Source: Betaproteobacteria bacterium
Lineage (GTDB): Bacteria; Pseudomonadota; Gammaproteobacteria; Burkholderiales; SG8-39
DNA length: 5,929 bases
Assembly (NCBI GenBank): GCA_005888925.1
Contig: VBCP01000307.1
Location: 429-6,357, forward strand
Direction: 5' to 3'
Shown: piece after piece, positions 1 to 5,466 of the stretch
Numbering within the stretch: the stretch's first letter is position 1
Layout of the letters: every line of letters starts with the position of its first letter
Notes under the pieces: model-generated
Told to the model about the DNA's origin: nothing
Database searches by the model: none
What the model saw: the letters and a program-made list of their open reading frames with translations, nothing else
Program-made: the position numbers and the translations under genes

Positions 1-302
1 TCCTGCAGGCGCGGCGCCGGCTGATTTCTTCTGCCGATCAGATAGAACGGATCGCGCCCGACCACCTCGCCGAAGCACACGAGCGTCGCGCCCGGCGAAT
101 CATGGTCCTTCAGCACCCGCATCGGCCCGCCCCACTGCGCGTCGATGGCGCCGCGCTTCACCTCTGCGATCGTGCCGCCGGGCGCATCCGATGCCAGCCA
201 TTCGACCGCCAGGCCTTCGCGCTCGGCGAAACCGAGCGCGCGGATGGCGTAGAAGGGCGCGTAGAAGACGGCGCGGAAGTTCTCGGCGATGCGGAGTTTC
301 AT
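1..302 (-). CDS. ABC-type solute-binding protein, NMT1/THI5-like (partial)
   Basis: This minus-strand gene starts at ATG (302-300) and runs off the left edge, so only about 100 N-terminal residues are visible. The protein begins MKLRIAENFRAVFYAPFYA, followed by a segment on a gain in 'GL' (AEREGLAVEWL), then APGGTIAEVKRGAIDAQWGGPMR. This pattern (substrate-loop start, 'GLF..EGL.VE', then 'G......L..G.ID') is typical of the NMT1/THI5/SsuA type of periplasmic binding protein of ABC importers for thiamine precursors, taurine, sulfonates or other small molecules. The ligand cannot be read from the sequence. There is no signal peptide: the mature-type fold starts directly at Met1. Such signal-less relatives occur and may be cytosolic or misannotated at the start, but no alternative upstream in-frame start with a hydrophobic stretch was seen. 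No Shine-Dalgarno site precedes the ATG. The gene is divergent from the Bug receptor gene. Confidence 0.8.
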   Translation of the reverse strand, partial: MKLRIAENFRAVFYAPFYAIRALGFAEREGLAVEWLASDAPGGTIAEVKRGAIDAQWGGPMRVLKDHDSPGATLVCFGEVVGRDPFYLIGRRNQPAPRLQ

Positions 303-311
303 GCGCGGGCG

Positions 312-317
312 AGTATA
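312..317 (-). promoter_or_regulatory. Possible -10 box for the solute-binding protein gene
   Basis: On the minus strand TATACT (317-312) matches the sigma-70 -10 consensus at five of six positions. It lies only 9 bases before the ATG at 302, so a start of transcription at the usual distance would give an mRNA with almost no leader, which fits the lack of a Shine-Dalgarno site. No good -35 box is seen at 16-18 bases (AGGAAC/TAGGAA), so the call is weak. Confidence 0.25.
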
Positions 318-356
318 CGGGGAGGACGTAGTGCGTTCCTAATGCGGGCCGAGTGA

Positions 357-371
357 GGGCCAAGTTGGCCC
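357..371. promoter_or_regulatory. Perfect 15-bp palindrome, candidate operator
   Basis: GGGCCAA-G-TTGGCCC has two perfect 7-base arms around a single central base. The centre is too short for an RNA hairpin loop without losing pairs, so a DNA-binding dimer site is more likely than a terminator. It sits in the 201-base region between the divergent solute-binding protein gene (start 302) and the Bug receptor gene (start 504), about 40 bases upstream of the possible -10 box of the former. The binding protein is unknown. Confidence 0.4.
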
Positions 372-494
372 ATAATTCCAGGGTGTCGTCCCGCTGACTC
401 TCCCAACCAACCAGGCGGAAATCTGAATAGAGCGGCGGTGTATTTACTCTCGTCATCCGAGACGATATGGCGTTTTTGCGATCTGTCTTATTGG

Positions 495-502
495 GGAGGT
501 GA
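495..502 (+). promoter_or_regulatory. Shine-Dalgarno site fixing the Bug receptor start
   Basis: GGAGGTGA is complementary to the 16S rRNA 3' end, with its GGAGG core four bases before the ATG at 504. It selects this start over the in-frame GTG at 438, which would add 22 residues in front of an otherwise normal signal peptide. Confidence 0.75.
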
Positions 503-503
503 C

Positions 504-1472
504 ATGCGAAGCAGAGCCTTTTGCGGACTAGTTTCGATTTGCGCTGCGACGGTGCTTGCGAGCAATGCATTGGCACAGTCGTATCCAAGCAAGACCGTGC
601 GCCTGATCGACGGCTTTTCGCCCGGCGGCTCGACCGACATCGTGGGGCGGCTCATCGCCCAGAAGCTCGCCGAGAGTCTCGGCCAGCCGGTCGTGGTCGA
701 GAACCGGCCGGGTGCCTCCGGCATTGTCGCTACCGAGATGGTCGCCAAGGCGCCGCCCGACGGCCACGTCGCGCTGATCGTGCCTCTCACCTTCACCGTC
801 AACCCGAGCCTGTACAAGCTGCCGTACGACCCGGCGAGAGATCTCGTCCCGGTGACGCTGGTTGCCTCGGCGCCGCTGATGCTGGTGGTGCACCCGTCGG
901 TGCCGGTGAAATCGGTGGCCGAATTCATCGCTTACGCCAAAGCCAACCCCGGCAAGCTCCATTTCGGCTCGGGCGGGGTGGGCAGCACGCCGCACCTCGC
1001 CGGCGAAATGCTGAAGACCATGGCCGGCATCCAGGCCACGCACGTTCCGTACAAAGGCGGCGGCCCGGCGCTCGCCGATCTCGCCGGCGGCCAGATCGAG
1101 TTCATGGTCGAAAACATTCCCAGCACGGCGCCGTACGTCACGTCCGGCAGGCTGCGTGCGCTCGCCGTGACCGATCTCAGGCGCTCGCCGGTGCTGCCCG
1201 ATGTCCCGACGCTCGACGAGAGCGGACTCAAGGGCTACCAGATCATCGGCTGGAATGGCCTCTTTCTGCCGGGCGGCACGCCGCCGGCGATCGTAGGCAA
1301 GCTGCAGGCCGAAGTCGCCAAAGCGCTCGCGCAGGCCGACGTGAAAGAGCGGCTCGCGAAAATGGGCTTCGAAGGCGTCGGCGATACGCCGCAGCACTTC
1401 GCGGCGTTCGTCCAGGCCGAAATCGCCAAGTGGGCGAAGGTCGTCAAGGACGCGAACATCAAGGTCGAGTAG
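504..1472 (+). CDS. Tripartite tricarboxylate transporter (Bug/TctC) periplasmic receptor
   Basis: The product is a 322-residue periplasmic solute receptor of the Bug/TctC family, which binds small carboxylates or related organic compounds and may work with TctAB membrane partners or as an orphan sensor. Residues 1-24 form a signal peptide (basic MRSR start, hydrophobic core, cleavage after ALA-24). The mature part shows the family landmarks in order: YPSKTVRLI (27-35), FSPGGSTD (38-45), LGQPVVVENRPGASG (59-73), then GGVGSTPHLAGEM and VPYKGGGPALADLAGGQIE further on. Length is normal for the family (about 320). The start at 504 is set by a strong Shine-Dalgarno site. No TctA or TctB gene is in the window, as is usual for the many orphan Bug genes of Burkholderiales. 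The stop is three bases before the next gene, indicating an operon with the small subunit and amidase, so the ligand may be the amidase substrate (inference). Confidence 0.93.
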   Translation: MRSRAFCGLVSICAATVLASNALAQSYPSKTVRLIDGFSPGGSTDIVGRLIAQKLAESLGQPVVVENRPGASGIVATEMVAKAPPDGHVALIVPLTFTVNPSLYKLPYDPARDLVPVTLVASAPLMLVVHPSVPVKSVAEFIAYAKANPGKLHFGSGGVGSTPHLAGEMLKTMAGIQATHVPYKGGGPALADLAGGQIEFMVENIPSTAPYVTSGRLRALAVTDLRRSPVLPDVPTLDESGLKGYQIIGWNGLFLPGGTPPAIVGKLQAEVAKALAQADVKERLAKMGFEGVGDTPQHFAAFVQAEIAKWAKVVKDANIKVE

Positions 1473-1475
1473 CGG

Positions 1476-1670
1476 ATGAGCGAAAGAGTGACAGCCGAGC
1501 GCGTCAAGGCATTCGCTGCGGCTGCGCGCGTGCCGATCGAGGACGATGCGGCCGCGCGAGCTGCCAGGGCGGTCGATCCCACAGTCAGGCGCATGGATGA
1601 GCTCGCTCTGCAGCTCGAGCTTGAGATCGAGCCGGCGAGCTTTGTGGCCATCGCGCGCAAGGGACGATGA
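1476..1670 (+). CDS. Small GatC/AtzG-like amidase partner protein
   Basis: This is a 64-residue acidic-helical protein placed three bases after the receptor stop and directly before the amidase. The N-terminal half is predicted helical (SERVTAERVKAFAAAARVPI), followed by VDPTVRRMDEL and ending in LELEIEPASFVAIARKGR. The small size, position before an amidase, and the 'E-x-EPA-x-F' ending resemble the AtzG/DUF4089-type subunits that accompany AtzE-like amidases, and more loosely GatC, the small subunit that steadies GatA. These relatives wrap around the large subunit with their C-terminal tail. The resemblance is from remembered patterns and no alignment was made. A weak AAGG lies 11 bases before the ATG; translation is probably coupled to the receptor gene. 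It could instead be an unrelated small protein, but its codon phase and context make a shadow unlikely. Confidence 0.75.
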   Translation: MSERVTAERVKAFAAAARVPIEDDAAARAARAVDPTVRRMDELALQLELEIEPASFVAIARKGR

Positions 1671-1674
1671 AGGG

Positions 1675-3081
1675 TTGAGCGATCCAGCACTGCTCTCGCT
1701 CACGGAAGTTGCGGCGCAGATCCGTGAGCGGAAATTGTCGTCCGTCGAAGTCACGCAGGCACTGCTGGCGCGAATCCAGCATTGGCAGCCGAGACTGAAT
1801 GCTTTTGTGCGCATCGAAGCCGACGAAGCGCTCGCTGCGGCGAAGGAAGCGGATGCGAACCTTGCCAGGTCCGGGCCGAAGGGCGTCCTGCACGGCGTGC
1901 CGATGGCCCACAAGGACATGTACTACTTCGCAGGCAAGCCTGCAGGCTGCGGCTCGAAGATACGGGAAGGATGGATCGCATCGCAGACTTCGACCGTCAT
2001 CCGGCATCTGCAGAATGCCGGCGCGATCCGCATCGGCGCGCTGCACATGGTGGAATTTGCCATGGGACCGACGGGACACAATGCCTATCTCGGCCCGGCG
2101 CGCAATCCGTGGAATAGCGCGCGCATCAGCGGCGGTTCGTCATCCGGCCCGGCCGCGGCCGTCGCGGCACGCCTCACCTATGCCGCGCTCGGTTCCGACA
2201 CCGGCGGCTCGATTCGCATTCCGGCGAATTTCTACGGCGTGACGGGATTGAAGGCGTCTTACGGTCGTGTGAGCCGCGCCAATGTCCTGCCGCTCTCCTT
2301 CACGCTCGATACCGTGGGGCCGCTATGCCGCAGCGCGCAGGATTGCGCCCTGATCGCCGAGCTGATTTTCGGCGAGGATCCGCTCGATCCGGTCACCGCC
2401 GGCGCTCCGGCCTGGAACAAGGCGGCGACACAGCGCCCGGTCAGTTCGCTCAAGATCGGCGTTCCGCAACGCTTCTATGTCGACGACCTGGAGGCGGACG
2501 TCGCCGCAGCGCTGGATGGCACCATTGCCCTTTTGCGCAAGCTCGGAGCAAAGATCATCTCTCTCGATCTGCCGGATCCGGCGGCGATCGATGCAGCGGC
2601 GTTCCTCGTGCTTTCGGTGGAAGCAACGTCCTTTCACGCACCGTGGCTGCGGACTCGCCCGCAGGACTACACACCCCAGGTGCGCAGTCGCCTGGAAAGC
2701 GGTCTCGCCTACAGTGCCGTGGAATATCTCGAAGCCTTGCGCTGGCGGGGTCCGGCACTGGCCGCGCATCTCGAGGCGATCGGCGACGTCGACATCATCG
2801 TCGCACCCGCCGCGCGCGCGGTTGCACCGAAAATCGCCGACACCGATATTGCTGGCGGCGCGAATGCAAGAGCACTCATCAGCGAGATGTCGCGCTTCTT
2901 GCGACCGATGAACTATCTCGGGGTGCCGGCGCTGGTCGTGCCAGTGGCGCACTCGGCAGAAGGTCTACCGATCGGCCTGCAGCTGGTCGGACGGCCTTTC
3001 GGCGACGAAACTCTCATCGCGCTCGGCTGCGCCCTCCAGCAGGTGAGCGACGAGCATCTGCGCGTTCCGCAAGTACCGTGA
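1675..3081 (+). CDS. Amidase-signature family amidohydrolase
   Basis: The product (468 residues from TTG) belongs to the amidase signature family, which hydrolyses C-N amide bonds with a Ser-cisSer-Lys triad. The triad is intact: Lys80 in MAHKD, cis-Ser155 in ISGGSSSGPAAA and nucleophile Ser179 in DTGGSIRIPA; the spacings of 75 and 24 residues equal those of fatty acid amide hydrolase (142/217/241). The C-terminal family landmarks NYLGVPALVVP (from 413) and GLPIGLQLVGRPF (from 430) are present and the length is usual. There is no signal peptide, so it acts in the cytoplasm. The preceding small AtzG/GatC-like gene suggests a two-subunit enzyme like 1-carboxybiuret hydrolase AtzEG; no GatB is present, so tRNA amidation is unlikely. 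TTG at 1675 is the first workable start, four bases after the previous stop; the region upstream in this frame is a shadow of the small gene. Substrate unknown. Confidence 0.92.
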   Translation: MSDPALLSLTEVAAQIRERKLSSVEVTQALLARIQHWQPRLNAFVRIEADEALAAAKEADANLARSGPKGVLHGVPMAHKDMYYFAGKPAGCGSKIREGWIASQTSTVIRHLQNAGAIRIGALHMVEFAMGPTGHNAYLGPARNPWNSARISGGSSSGPAAAVAARLTYAALGSDTGGSIRIPANFYGVTGLKASYGRVSRANVLPLSFTLDTVGPLCRSAQDCALIAELIFGEDPLDPVTAGAPAWNKAATQRPVSSLKIGVPQRFYVDDLEADVAAALDGTIALLRKLGAKIISLDLPDPAAIDAAAFLVLSVEATSFHAPWLRTRPQDYTPQVRSRLESGLAYSAVEYLEALRWRGPALAAHLEAIGDVDIIVAPAARAVAPKIADTDIAGGANARALISEMSRFLRPMNYLGVPALVVPVAHSAEGLPIGLQLVGRPFGDETLIALGCALQQVSDEHLRVPQVP

Positions 3082-3261
3082 ATGCCCGATGAAGTCGATC
3101 GTCGCAATCAGCGATCTCGCACGGCCTGCGCCGCGAAAGCCGAGAAGGCGCGCCGGGACACGATCATTCGCGAGAAGGGATTCGCTCCGAGTAGCTTGTA
3201 GCGATGTCGATCGGCGGTCCGGCCATTCGACTATGGGCATGACCGACAAAGGAGAAGCCCA
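3082..3261. other. 180-base gap with no supported gene
   Basis: Between the amidase stop and the hydrolase start two short plus-strand frames are open: 3082-3201 (39 codons, ATG directly after the amidase stop) and 3089-3265 (58 codons, stop overlapping the hydrolase ATG). Both are Arg-rich, lack a Shine-Dalgarno site and show no recognisable motif, so neither is called. No terminator hairpin followed by a T-run is seen and no convincing promoter. Whether the hydrolase gene is co-transcribed with the amidase is open. Confidence 0.6.
3248..3254 (+). promoter_or_regulatory. Shine-Dalgarno site of the alpha/beta hydrolase gene
   Basis: AAAGGAG lies seven bases before the ATG at 3262, an ideal spacing, and confirms this start for the exported hydrolase. 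Confidence 0.75.
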
Positions 3262-4155
3262 ATGAAGACGATGCTGACCCTGCTTTCGCTCGCTACGGCC
3301 ATTCACGCGGCGAGCGCCGTAGCGCAGACGAAGAGCGGCCACGTGGCCGCCAACGGGATCAACTACTACTACGAGGTCCACGGGAAGGGCGAGCCGCTGC
3401 TCCTCCTGCACGGCGGCCTCGGCTCGATCGACATGTTCAGGCCGCTGCTGCCCGCGCTGTCGAAGGGCCGGCGCGTGATCGCGGTCGACCTGCAGGGGCA
3501 CGGCCGCACCGGGCTCGGCGAGCGCCCGATCAGCCTCGTCGACATGGGCGATGACATGGCGCTAATACTCGAGCAGCTCGGCGTCGGCCAGGTCGACGTG
3601 CTCGGCTATTCGCTCGGCGGCGGCGTCGCCTTCCGGCTAGCGGTGCAGCATCCCGCGATGGTGCGCCGGCTGGCGCTGGTTTCCGCCGGCTTCGCGCAGG
3701 ACGGCTTCTACCCGGAGATGCTGCCGATGCAGGCGCAGGTGGGCGCGGCGATGGCCGAGCAGATGAAGGACACGCCGATGTACCAGTCCTACATGGCGGT
3801 GGCGCCGAAGCCGCAGGATTTCCCGCGTCTGCTCGACCGCATGGGCGAATACATGCGCAAGCCCTACGACTGGTCGGAGGATGTGAAGAAGCTAGAGATG
3901 CCGGTGATGCTCGTCTTCGCAGACAGCGACATGTACCGTCCCGAGCACATCGTGCGCTTCTACCAGCTCCTGGGCGGCGGGCTGAAGGACGCCGGCTGGC
4001 AGCGCGAGCACATGTCGCGCAACCGCCTCGCGATCCTGCCCGACCAGACGCACTACGACATCTTCCTTGCGCCCGCGCTGGTGCCCACCGTCCTGCCTTT
4101 TCTCGACGGCAAGAGCGCCAAGGCGAGCTGGGCCGAACAGGTCCGGAAAAAGTAG
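3262..4155 (+). CDS. Exported alpha/beta-fold hydrolase
   Basis: A 297-residue alpha/beta hydrolase with a complete catalytic set. Residues 1-21 are a signal peptide (MKTMLTLLSLATAIHAASAVA, cleavage before Gln22), so the enzyme is probably periplasmic or secreted, unlike most relatives of this size. The oxyanion-loop motif HGGLGS is at 50-55, the conserved VDLQGHGRT at 75-83, nucleophile Ser117 in GYSLGGG, acid Asp223 in FADSDMYRPEH and base His264 in PDQTHYD. The order and spacing fit the esterase/epoxide hydrolase/C-C hydrolase superfamily; specificity cannot be read. A lid of about 70 residues rich in Met (150-205) lies between strands 6 and 7. The gene has its own Shine-Dalgarno site and follows the amidase by 180 bases in the same direction. 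It could process an ester or lactone outside the cytoplasm before uptake through the Bug receptor, but that link is only contextual. Confidence 0.92.
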   Translation: MKTMLTLLSLATAIHAASAVAQTKSGHVAANGINYYYEVHGKGEPLLLLHGGLGSIDMFRPLLPALSKGRRVIAVDLQGHGRTGLGERPISLVDMGDDMALILEQLGVGQVDVLGYSLGGGVAFRLAVQHPAMVRRLALVSAGFAQDGFYPEMLPMQAQVGAAMAEQMKDTPMYQSYMAVAPKPQDFPRLLDRMGEYMRKPYDWSEDVKKLEMPVMLVFADSDMYRPEHIVRFYQLLGGGLKDAGWQREHMSRNRLAILPDQTHYDIFLAPALVPTVLPFLDGKSAKASWAEQVRKK

Positions 4156-4156
4156 G

Positions 4157-4336
4157 CTAATCGCCCGCGACTGACCGAATGCGGGGAGCGGGAGGCTGGC
4201 GAGAAGCGCGAGCAGGACGCGTCGCAGGGCCGCGAGCATACTGCGCGCGCCGGCCGGAGAAGGCTTTCTTCGCGCCATCGACATACCGCTTGTAATCGTC
4301 CTTCGGATCCACGGTCGGCGAGAAGTGTTTCGTCAC
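4157..4336 (-). pseudogene. Possible remnant or small hypothetical gene (59 codons)
   Basis: On the minus strand a frame from GTG (4336-4334) to TAG (4159-4157) encodes 59 residues. The first 28 look protein-like (MTKHFSPTVDPKDDYKRY followed by VDGAKKAFSG), with mixed charged and aromatic residues and no high-GC bias pattern. The last 30 residues are mostly Arg, Ala and Pro and look like a non-coding frame. No Shine-Dalgarno site precedes the GTG, and an in-frame TAG lies seven codons upstream. It is convergent with the hydrolase, ending one base from its stop. It may be the tail of a decayed gene or a chance frame. I do not recognise the family, and a function cannot be given. Confidence 0.25.
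4233..4246. repeat. Direct repeat, copy 1 (14 bp)
   Basis: CGAGCATACTGCGC occurs here and again at 5427-5440, in the same orientation. Each copy is preceded by a GGGCC-like stretch, with two extra bases here. The two copies flank the HELVE-protein gene and part of its control region, about 1.2 kb apart. A chance match of this length in a 6-kb GC-rich window is uncommon but not excluded. Confidence 0.4.
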
Positions 4337-4405
4337 GACGATAATGCCGCGGCCGGCCTACGGCGCTCGAGCGAAGGCGCGGCCACGCGCTGAATCGCTA
4401 CCTCC

Positions 4406-5161
4406 CTAACCACGGCTGGGGCGCGGCTTCGAGCGGCGACGACGGTCAGGGGGTAACTTGCGCTCCTCGCTGCGGTGCTCGCGCCGATCCTCGTGCTGCA
4501 GCACGCGTTGCTTCGCCACCGATGCCGTGAGCTCGGTCCACTTCCCGTTCTTGAACACGATCTGGTAGCCGCCGGCGAGGATCTGGAACGGCCGGCTGAC
4601 CTTGCCCCGGTAGTCGAACTTCGTCGAGTTCGGCTTGCGGAAGATCTCGAAGTAAGACGGGTAGATGAAGTCCGTCATGTTGAAGCCGTTGACCTTGAAC
4701 CCGAGCGAGTCGTCTTCCACCGGGTCGGCGGCCTCGTAGGCATAGGCGGATTTGAGATCCGGTCCGGTCGTCAGCATGTTGATGGCCGGATCGACCAGCA
4801 TCTCGACCAGCTCGTGCGAGGTGGCCACGGTGAGGGACGCGCCCGCGCCGGCGATCGTCTTGACGAACACCTTCGACAGCGGGAAGCCGTCGGGCGTCAG
4901 CTCGTGGTAGGCGAGCGCGCGCGCCTGGTCTGCGGTGTCGAGGAACACGACCGCCCACGCGTTCTTCTTGAATCCTGTCGTCCTGGCGAGCCGGGCGGGC
5001 GTACCCCACACCGGCGCGACGCAGTCGGTGACGAACTTCTGCAGCGCGGCGACGAGCGCGTCGAGATCAACGCCGAGCGGCGTAGTCGCCTGGTTGAACA
5101 CCGCGATCTGCGGGATCTGTCCCTGGTCGAAGGCGGCGAATACGGGGCGAGTCTTGGTCAT
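4406..5161 (-). CDS. Uncharacterised protein with HELVE putative metal-binding motif
   Basis: This 251-residue protein has no signal peptide or membrane segment. Its core (about 20-215) contains PLGVDLDALVAALQKFV (28-44), VAPVWG (48-53), AWAVVFLD (69-75), AYHELTPDGFPLSKVFV (84-100), ATSHELVEMLVDPAINM (113-129) and YEAADPVEDD (142-151), then an aromatic stretch around DFIYPSYFEIF and a GGYQIVF segment near 198. His116-Glu117 with Glu120 could form a zinc site (HExxE), and Glu143/Asp146 could supply further ligands. I recall similar unnamed proteins, often with a conserved HEL-xEM-xxDP signature and sometimes treated as metallopeptidase-like, but no activity is established. The last 35 residues are a very basic, Arg/Glu-rich tail (HEDRREHRSEERK) that may be disordered. 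The start at 5161 has a near-perfect Shine-Dalgarno site. It is divergent from the HTH-like gene; a metalloenzyme role is an inference. Confidence 0.85.
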   Translation of the reverse strand: MTKTRPVFAAFDQGQIPQIAVFNQATTPLGVDLDALVAALQKFVTDCVAPVWGTPARLARTTGFKKNAWAVVFLDTADQARALAYHELTPDGFPLSKVFVKTIAGAGASLTVATSHELVEMLVDPAINMLTTGPDLKSAYAYEAADPVEDDSLGFKVNGFNMTDFIYPSYFEIFRKPNSTKFDYRGKVSRPFQILAGGYQIVFKNGKWTELTASVAKQRVLQHEDRREHRSEERKLPPDRRRRSKPRPSRG

Positions 5162-5164
5162 GAA

Positions 5165-5173
5165 TCACCTCCC
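5165..5173 (-). promoter_or_regulatory. Near-perfect Shine-Dalgarno site of the HELVE-protein gene
   Basis: The minus strand reads GGGAGGTGA six bases (from the GGAGG core) before the ATG at 5161. It pairs with nearly the whole anti-Shine-Dalgarno of 16S rRNA, suggesting strong translation, and it fixes the start. Confidence 0.85.
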
Positions 5174-5207
5174 TTCAGATCAGGTTACTGAGTTCGTCGC
5201 TCGCCCT

Positions 5208-5237
5208 CTTATCTGCCCGTCGTGACTTGGAGGTGAA
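5208..5237 (-). promoter_or_regulatory. Candidate promoter of the HELVE-protein gene
   Basis: On the minus strand TTCACC (5237-5232) and GATAAG (5213-5208) each match the sigma-70 consensus at four of six positions, with an 18-base spacer. The -35 half lies inside the 14-bp palindrome at 5232-5245, so a protein binding the palindrome would block it. The match is weak and the call is an inference. Confidence 0.25.
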
Positions 5238-5245
5238 TATTCACC
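5232..5245. promoter_or_regulatory. Perfect 14-bp palindrome, candidate operator
   Basis: GGTGAATATTCACC is a perfect palindrome about 70 bases upstream of the HELVE-protein start. It overlaps the -35 of its candidate promoter. AT-rich centre and GC-rich ends suit a homodimeric repressor. No regulator for it is identified. Confidence 0.45.
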
Positions 5246-5306
5246 GAACGAGCGCGGGCGCTTTGCGCGCCACGGACAGTCGCGGAGTCCGTATTTCCCT
5301 GGCAGC

Positions 5307-5318
5307 GCCGATATCGGC
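5307..5318. promoter_or_regulatory. Perfect 12-bp palindrome
   Basis: GCCGATATCGGC is a perfect palindrome near the middle of the divergent region. Its core ATAT is flanked like that of the 14-bp palindrome, but the arms differ, so it is probably not the same operator. Function unknown. Confidence 0.3.
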
Positions 5319-5355
5319 TCGTCTGTCGAACAAGAAACCGAACGACGTCTCCCCC

Positions 5356-5381
5356 CTTCCACGGAAGTCAAGTTCCGGAAC
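5356..5381. promoter_or_regulatory. Two neighbouring TTCC/GGAA dyads
   Basis: CTTCC-AC-GGAAG (5356-5367) is followed by GTTCCGGAAC (5372-5381). Their centres are 15 bases apart and both carry TTCC...GGAA half-sites, as two related sites for one dimeric regulator would. A further CGGAATTCCG (5470-5479) lies at the start of the HTH-like gene. A link to that gene's own product is speculative. Confidence 0.3.
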
Positions 5382-5426
5382 ACGGTTTCGCCTGGCGTGT
5401 ACGGGAAGTCAACAGCCTGATGGGGC

Positions 5427-5440
5427 CGAGCATACTGCGC
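5427..5440. repeat. Direct repeat, copy 2 (14 bp)
   Basis: Second copy of CGAGCATACTGCGC, the first being at 4233-4246. It lies 26 bases before the HTH-like gene start. Confidence 0.4.
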
Positions 5441-5466
5441 ATGCCTCCTGGGACTATCATCCAGCG

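Larger units (their letters stand above)
5162..5466. other. 305-base divergent control region, palindrome-rich, no gene
   Basis: This stretch separates the minus-strand HELVE-protein gene from the plus-strand HTH-like gene. A plus-strand frame is open from 5227 into the HTH-like gene, but its residues (Ser, Arg, Pro and Ala rich) do not look like a folded domain, so I treat it as non-coding. It holds perfect palindromes at 5232-5245, 5307-5318 and 5372-5381, a near-adjacent inverted repeat at 5356-5367, a short direct repeat (ACGGAAGTCAA at 5361-5371, ACGGGAAGTCAA at 5401-5412), and one copy of the 14-bp repeat at 5427-5440. The base composition is slightly less GC-rich than the flanking genes. 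Confidence 0.6.

Noticed and set aside
443..469. Possible promoter TTTACT/GATATG for the receptor gene
   Set aside because: The -10 box is poor and the spacer is 15 bases; not enough to call.
521..1600. 359-codon plus-strand frame overlapping the receptor gene
   Set aside because: It is the shifted frame of the receptor; Arg-rich translation without motifs.
528..1919. 463-codon minus-strand open frame across the receptor, small protein and amidase start
   Set aside because: It spans three plus-strand genes with clear family motifs, is rich in Arg, His and Ala as antisense frames of GC-rich genes are, and has no Shine-Dalgarno site or recognisable domain.
3082..3265. Two short frames (39 and 58 codons) between amidase and hydrolase, touching their stop and start codons
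   Set aside because: No ribosome site of their own, Arg-rich composition and no motif; the neat junctions can arise by chance.
3892..4284. Minus-strand frame starting with a signal-peptide-like sequence
   Set aside because: Leu/Ala-rich runs are frequent in antisense GC-rich frames, and after about 45 residues it is antisense to the hydrolase. Kept only as part of the remnant observation.
4475..5191. 238-codon plus-strand frame opposite the HELVE-protein gene
   Set aside because: The opposite strand has a strong ribosome site and family-like motifs; this frame is Arg/Glu/Val-rich antisense.
5227..5466. N-terminal extension of the HTH-like protein from TTG 5227 or ATT 5239
   Set aside because: An orphan GGAGGTGA lies there, but only rare or overlapping start codons are available and the 80 extra residues look non-coding.
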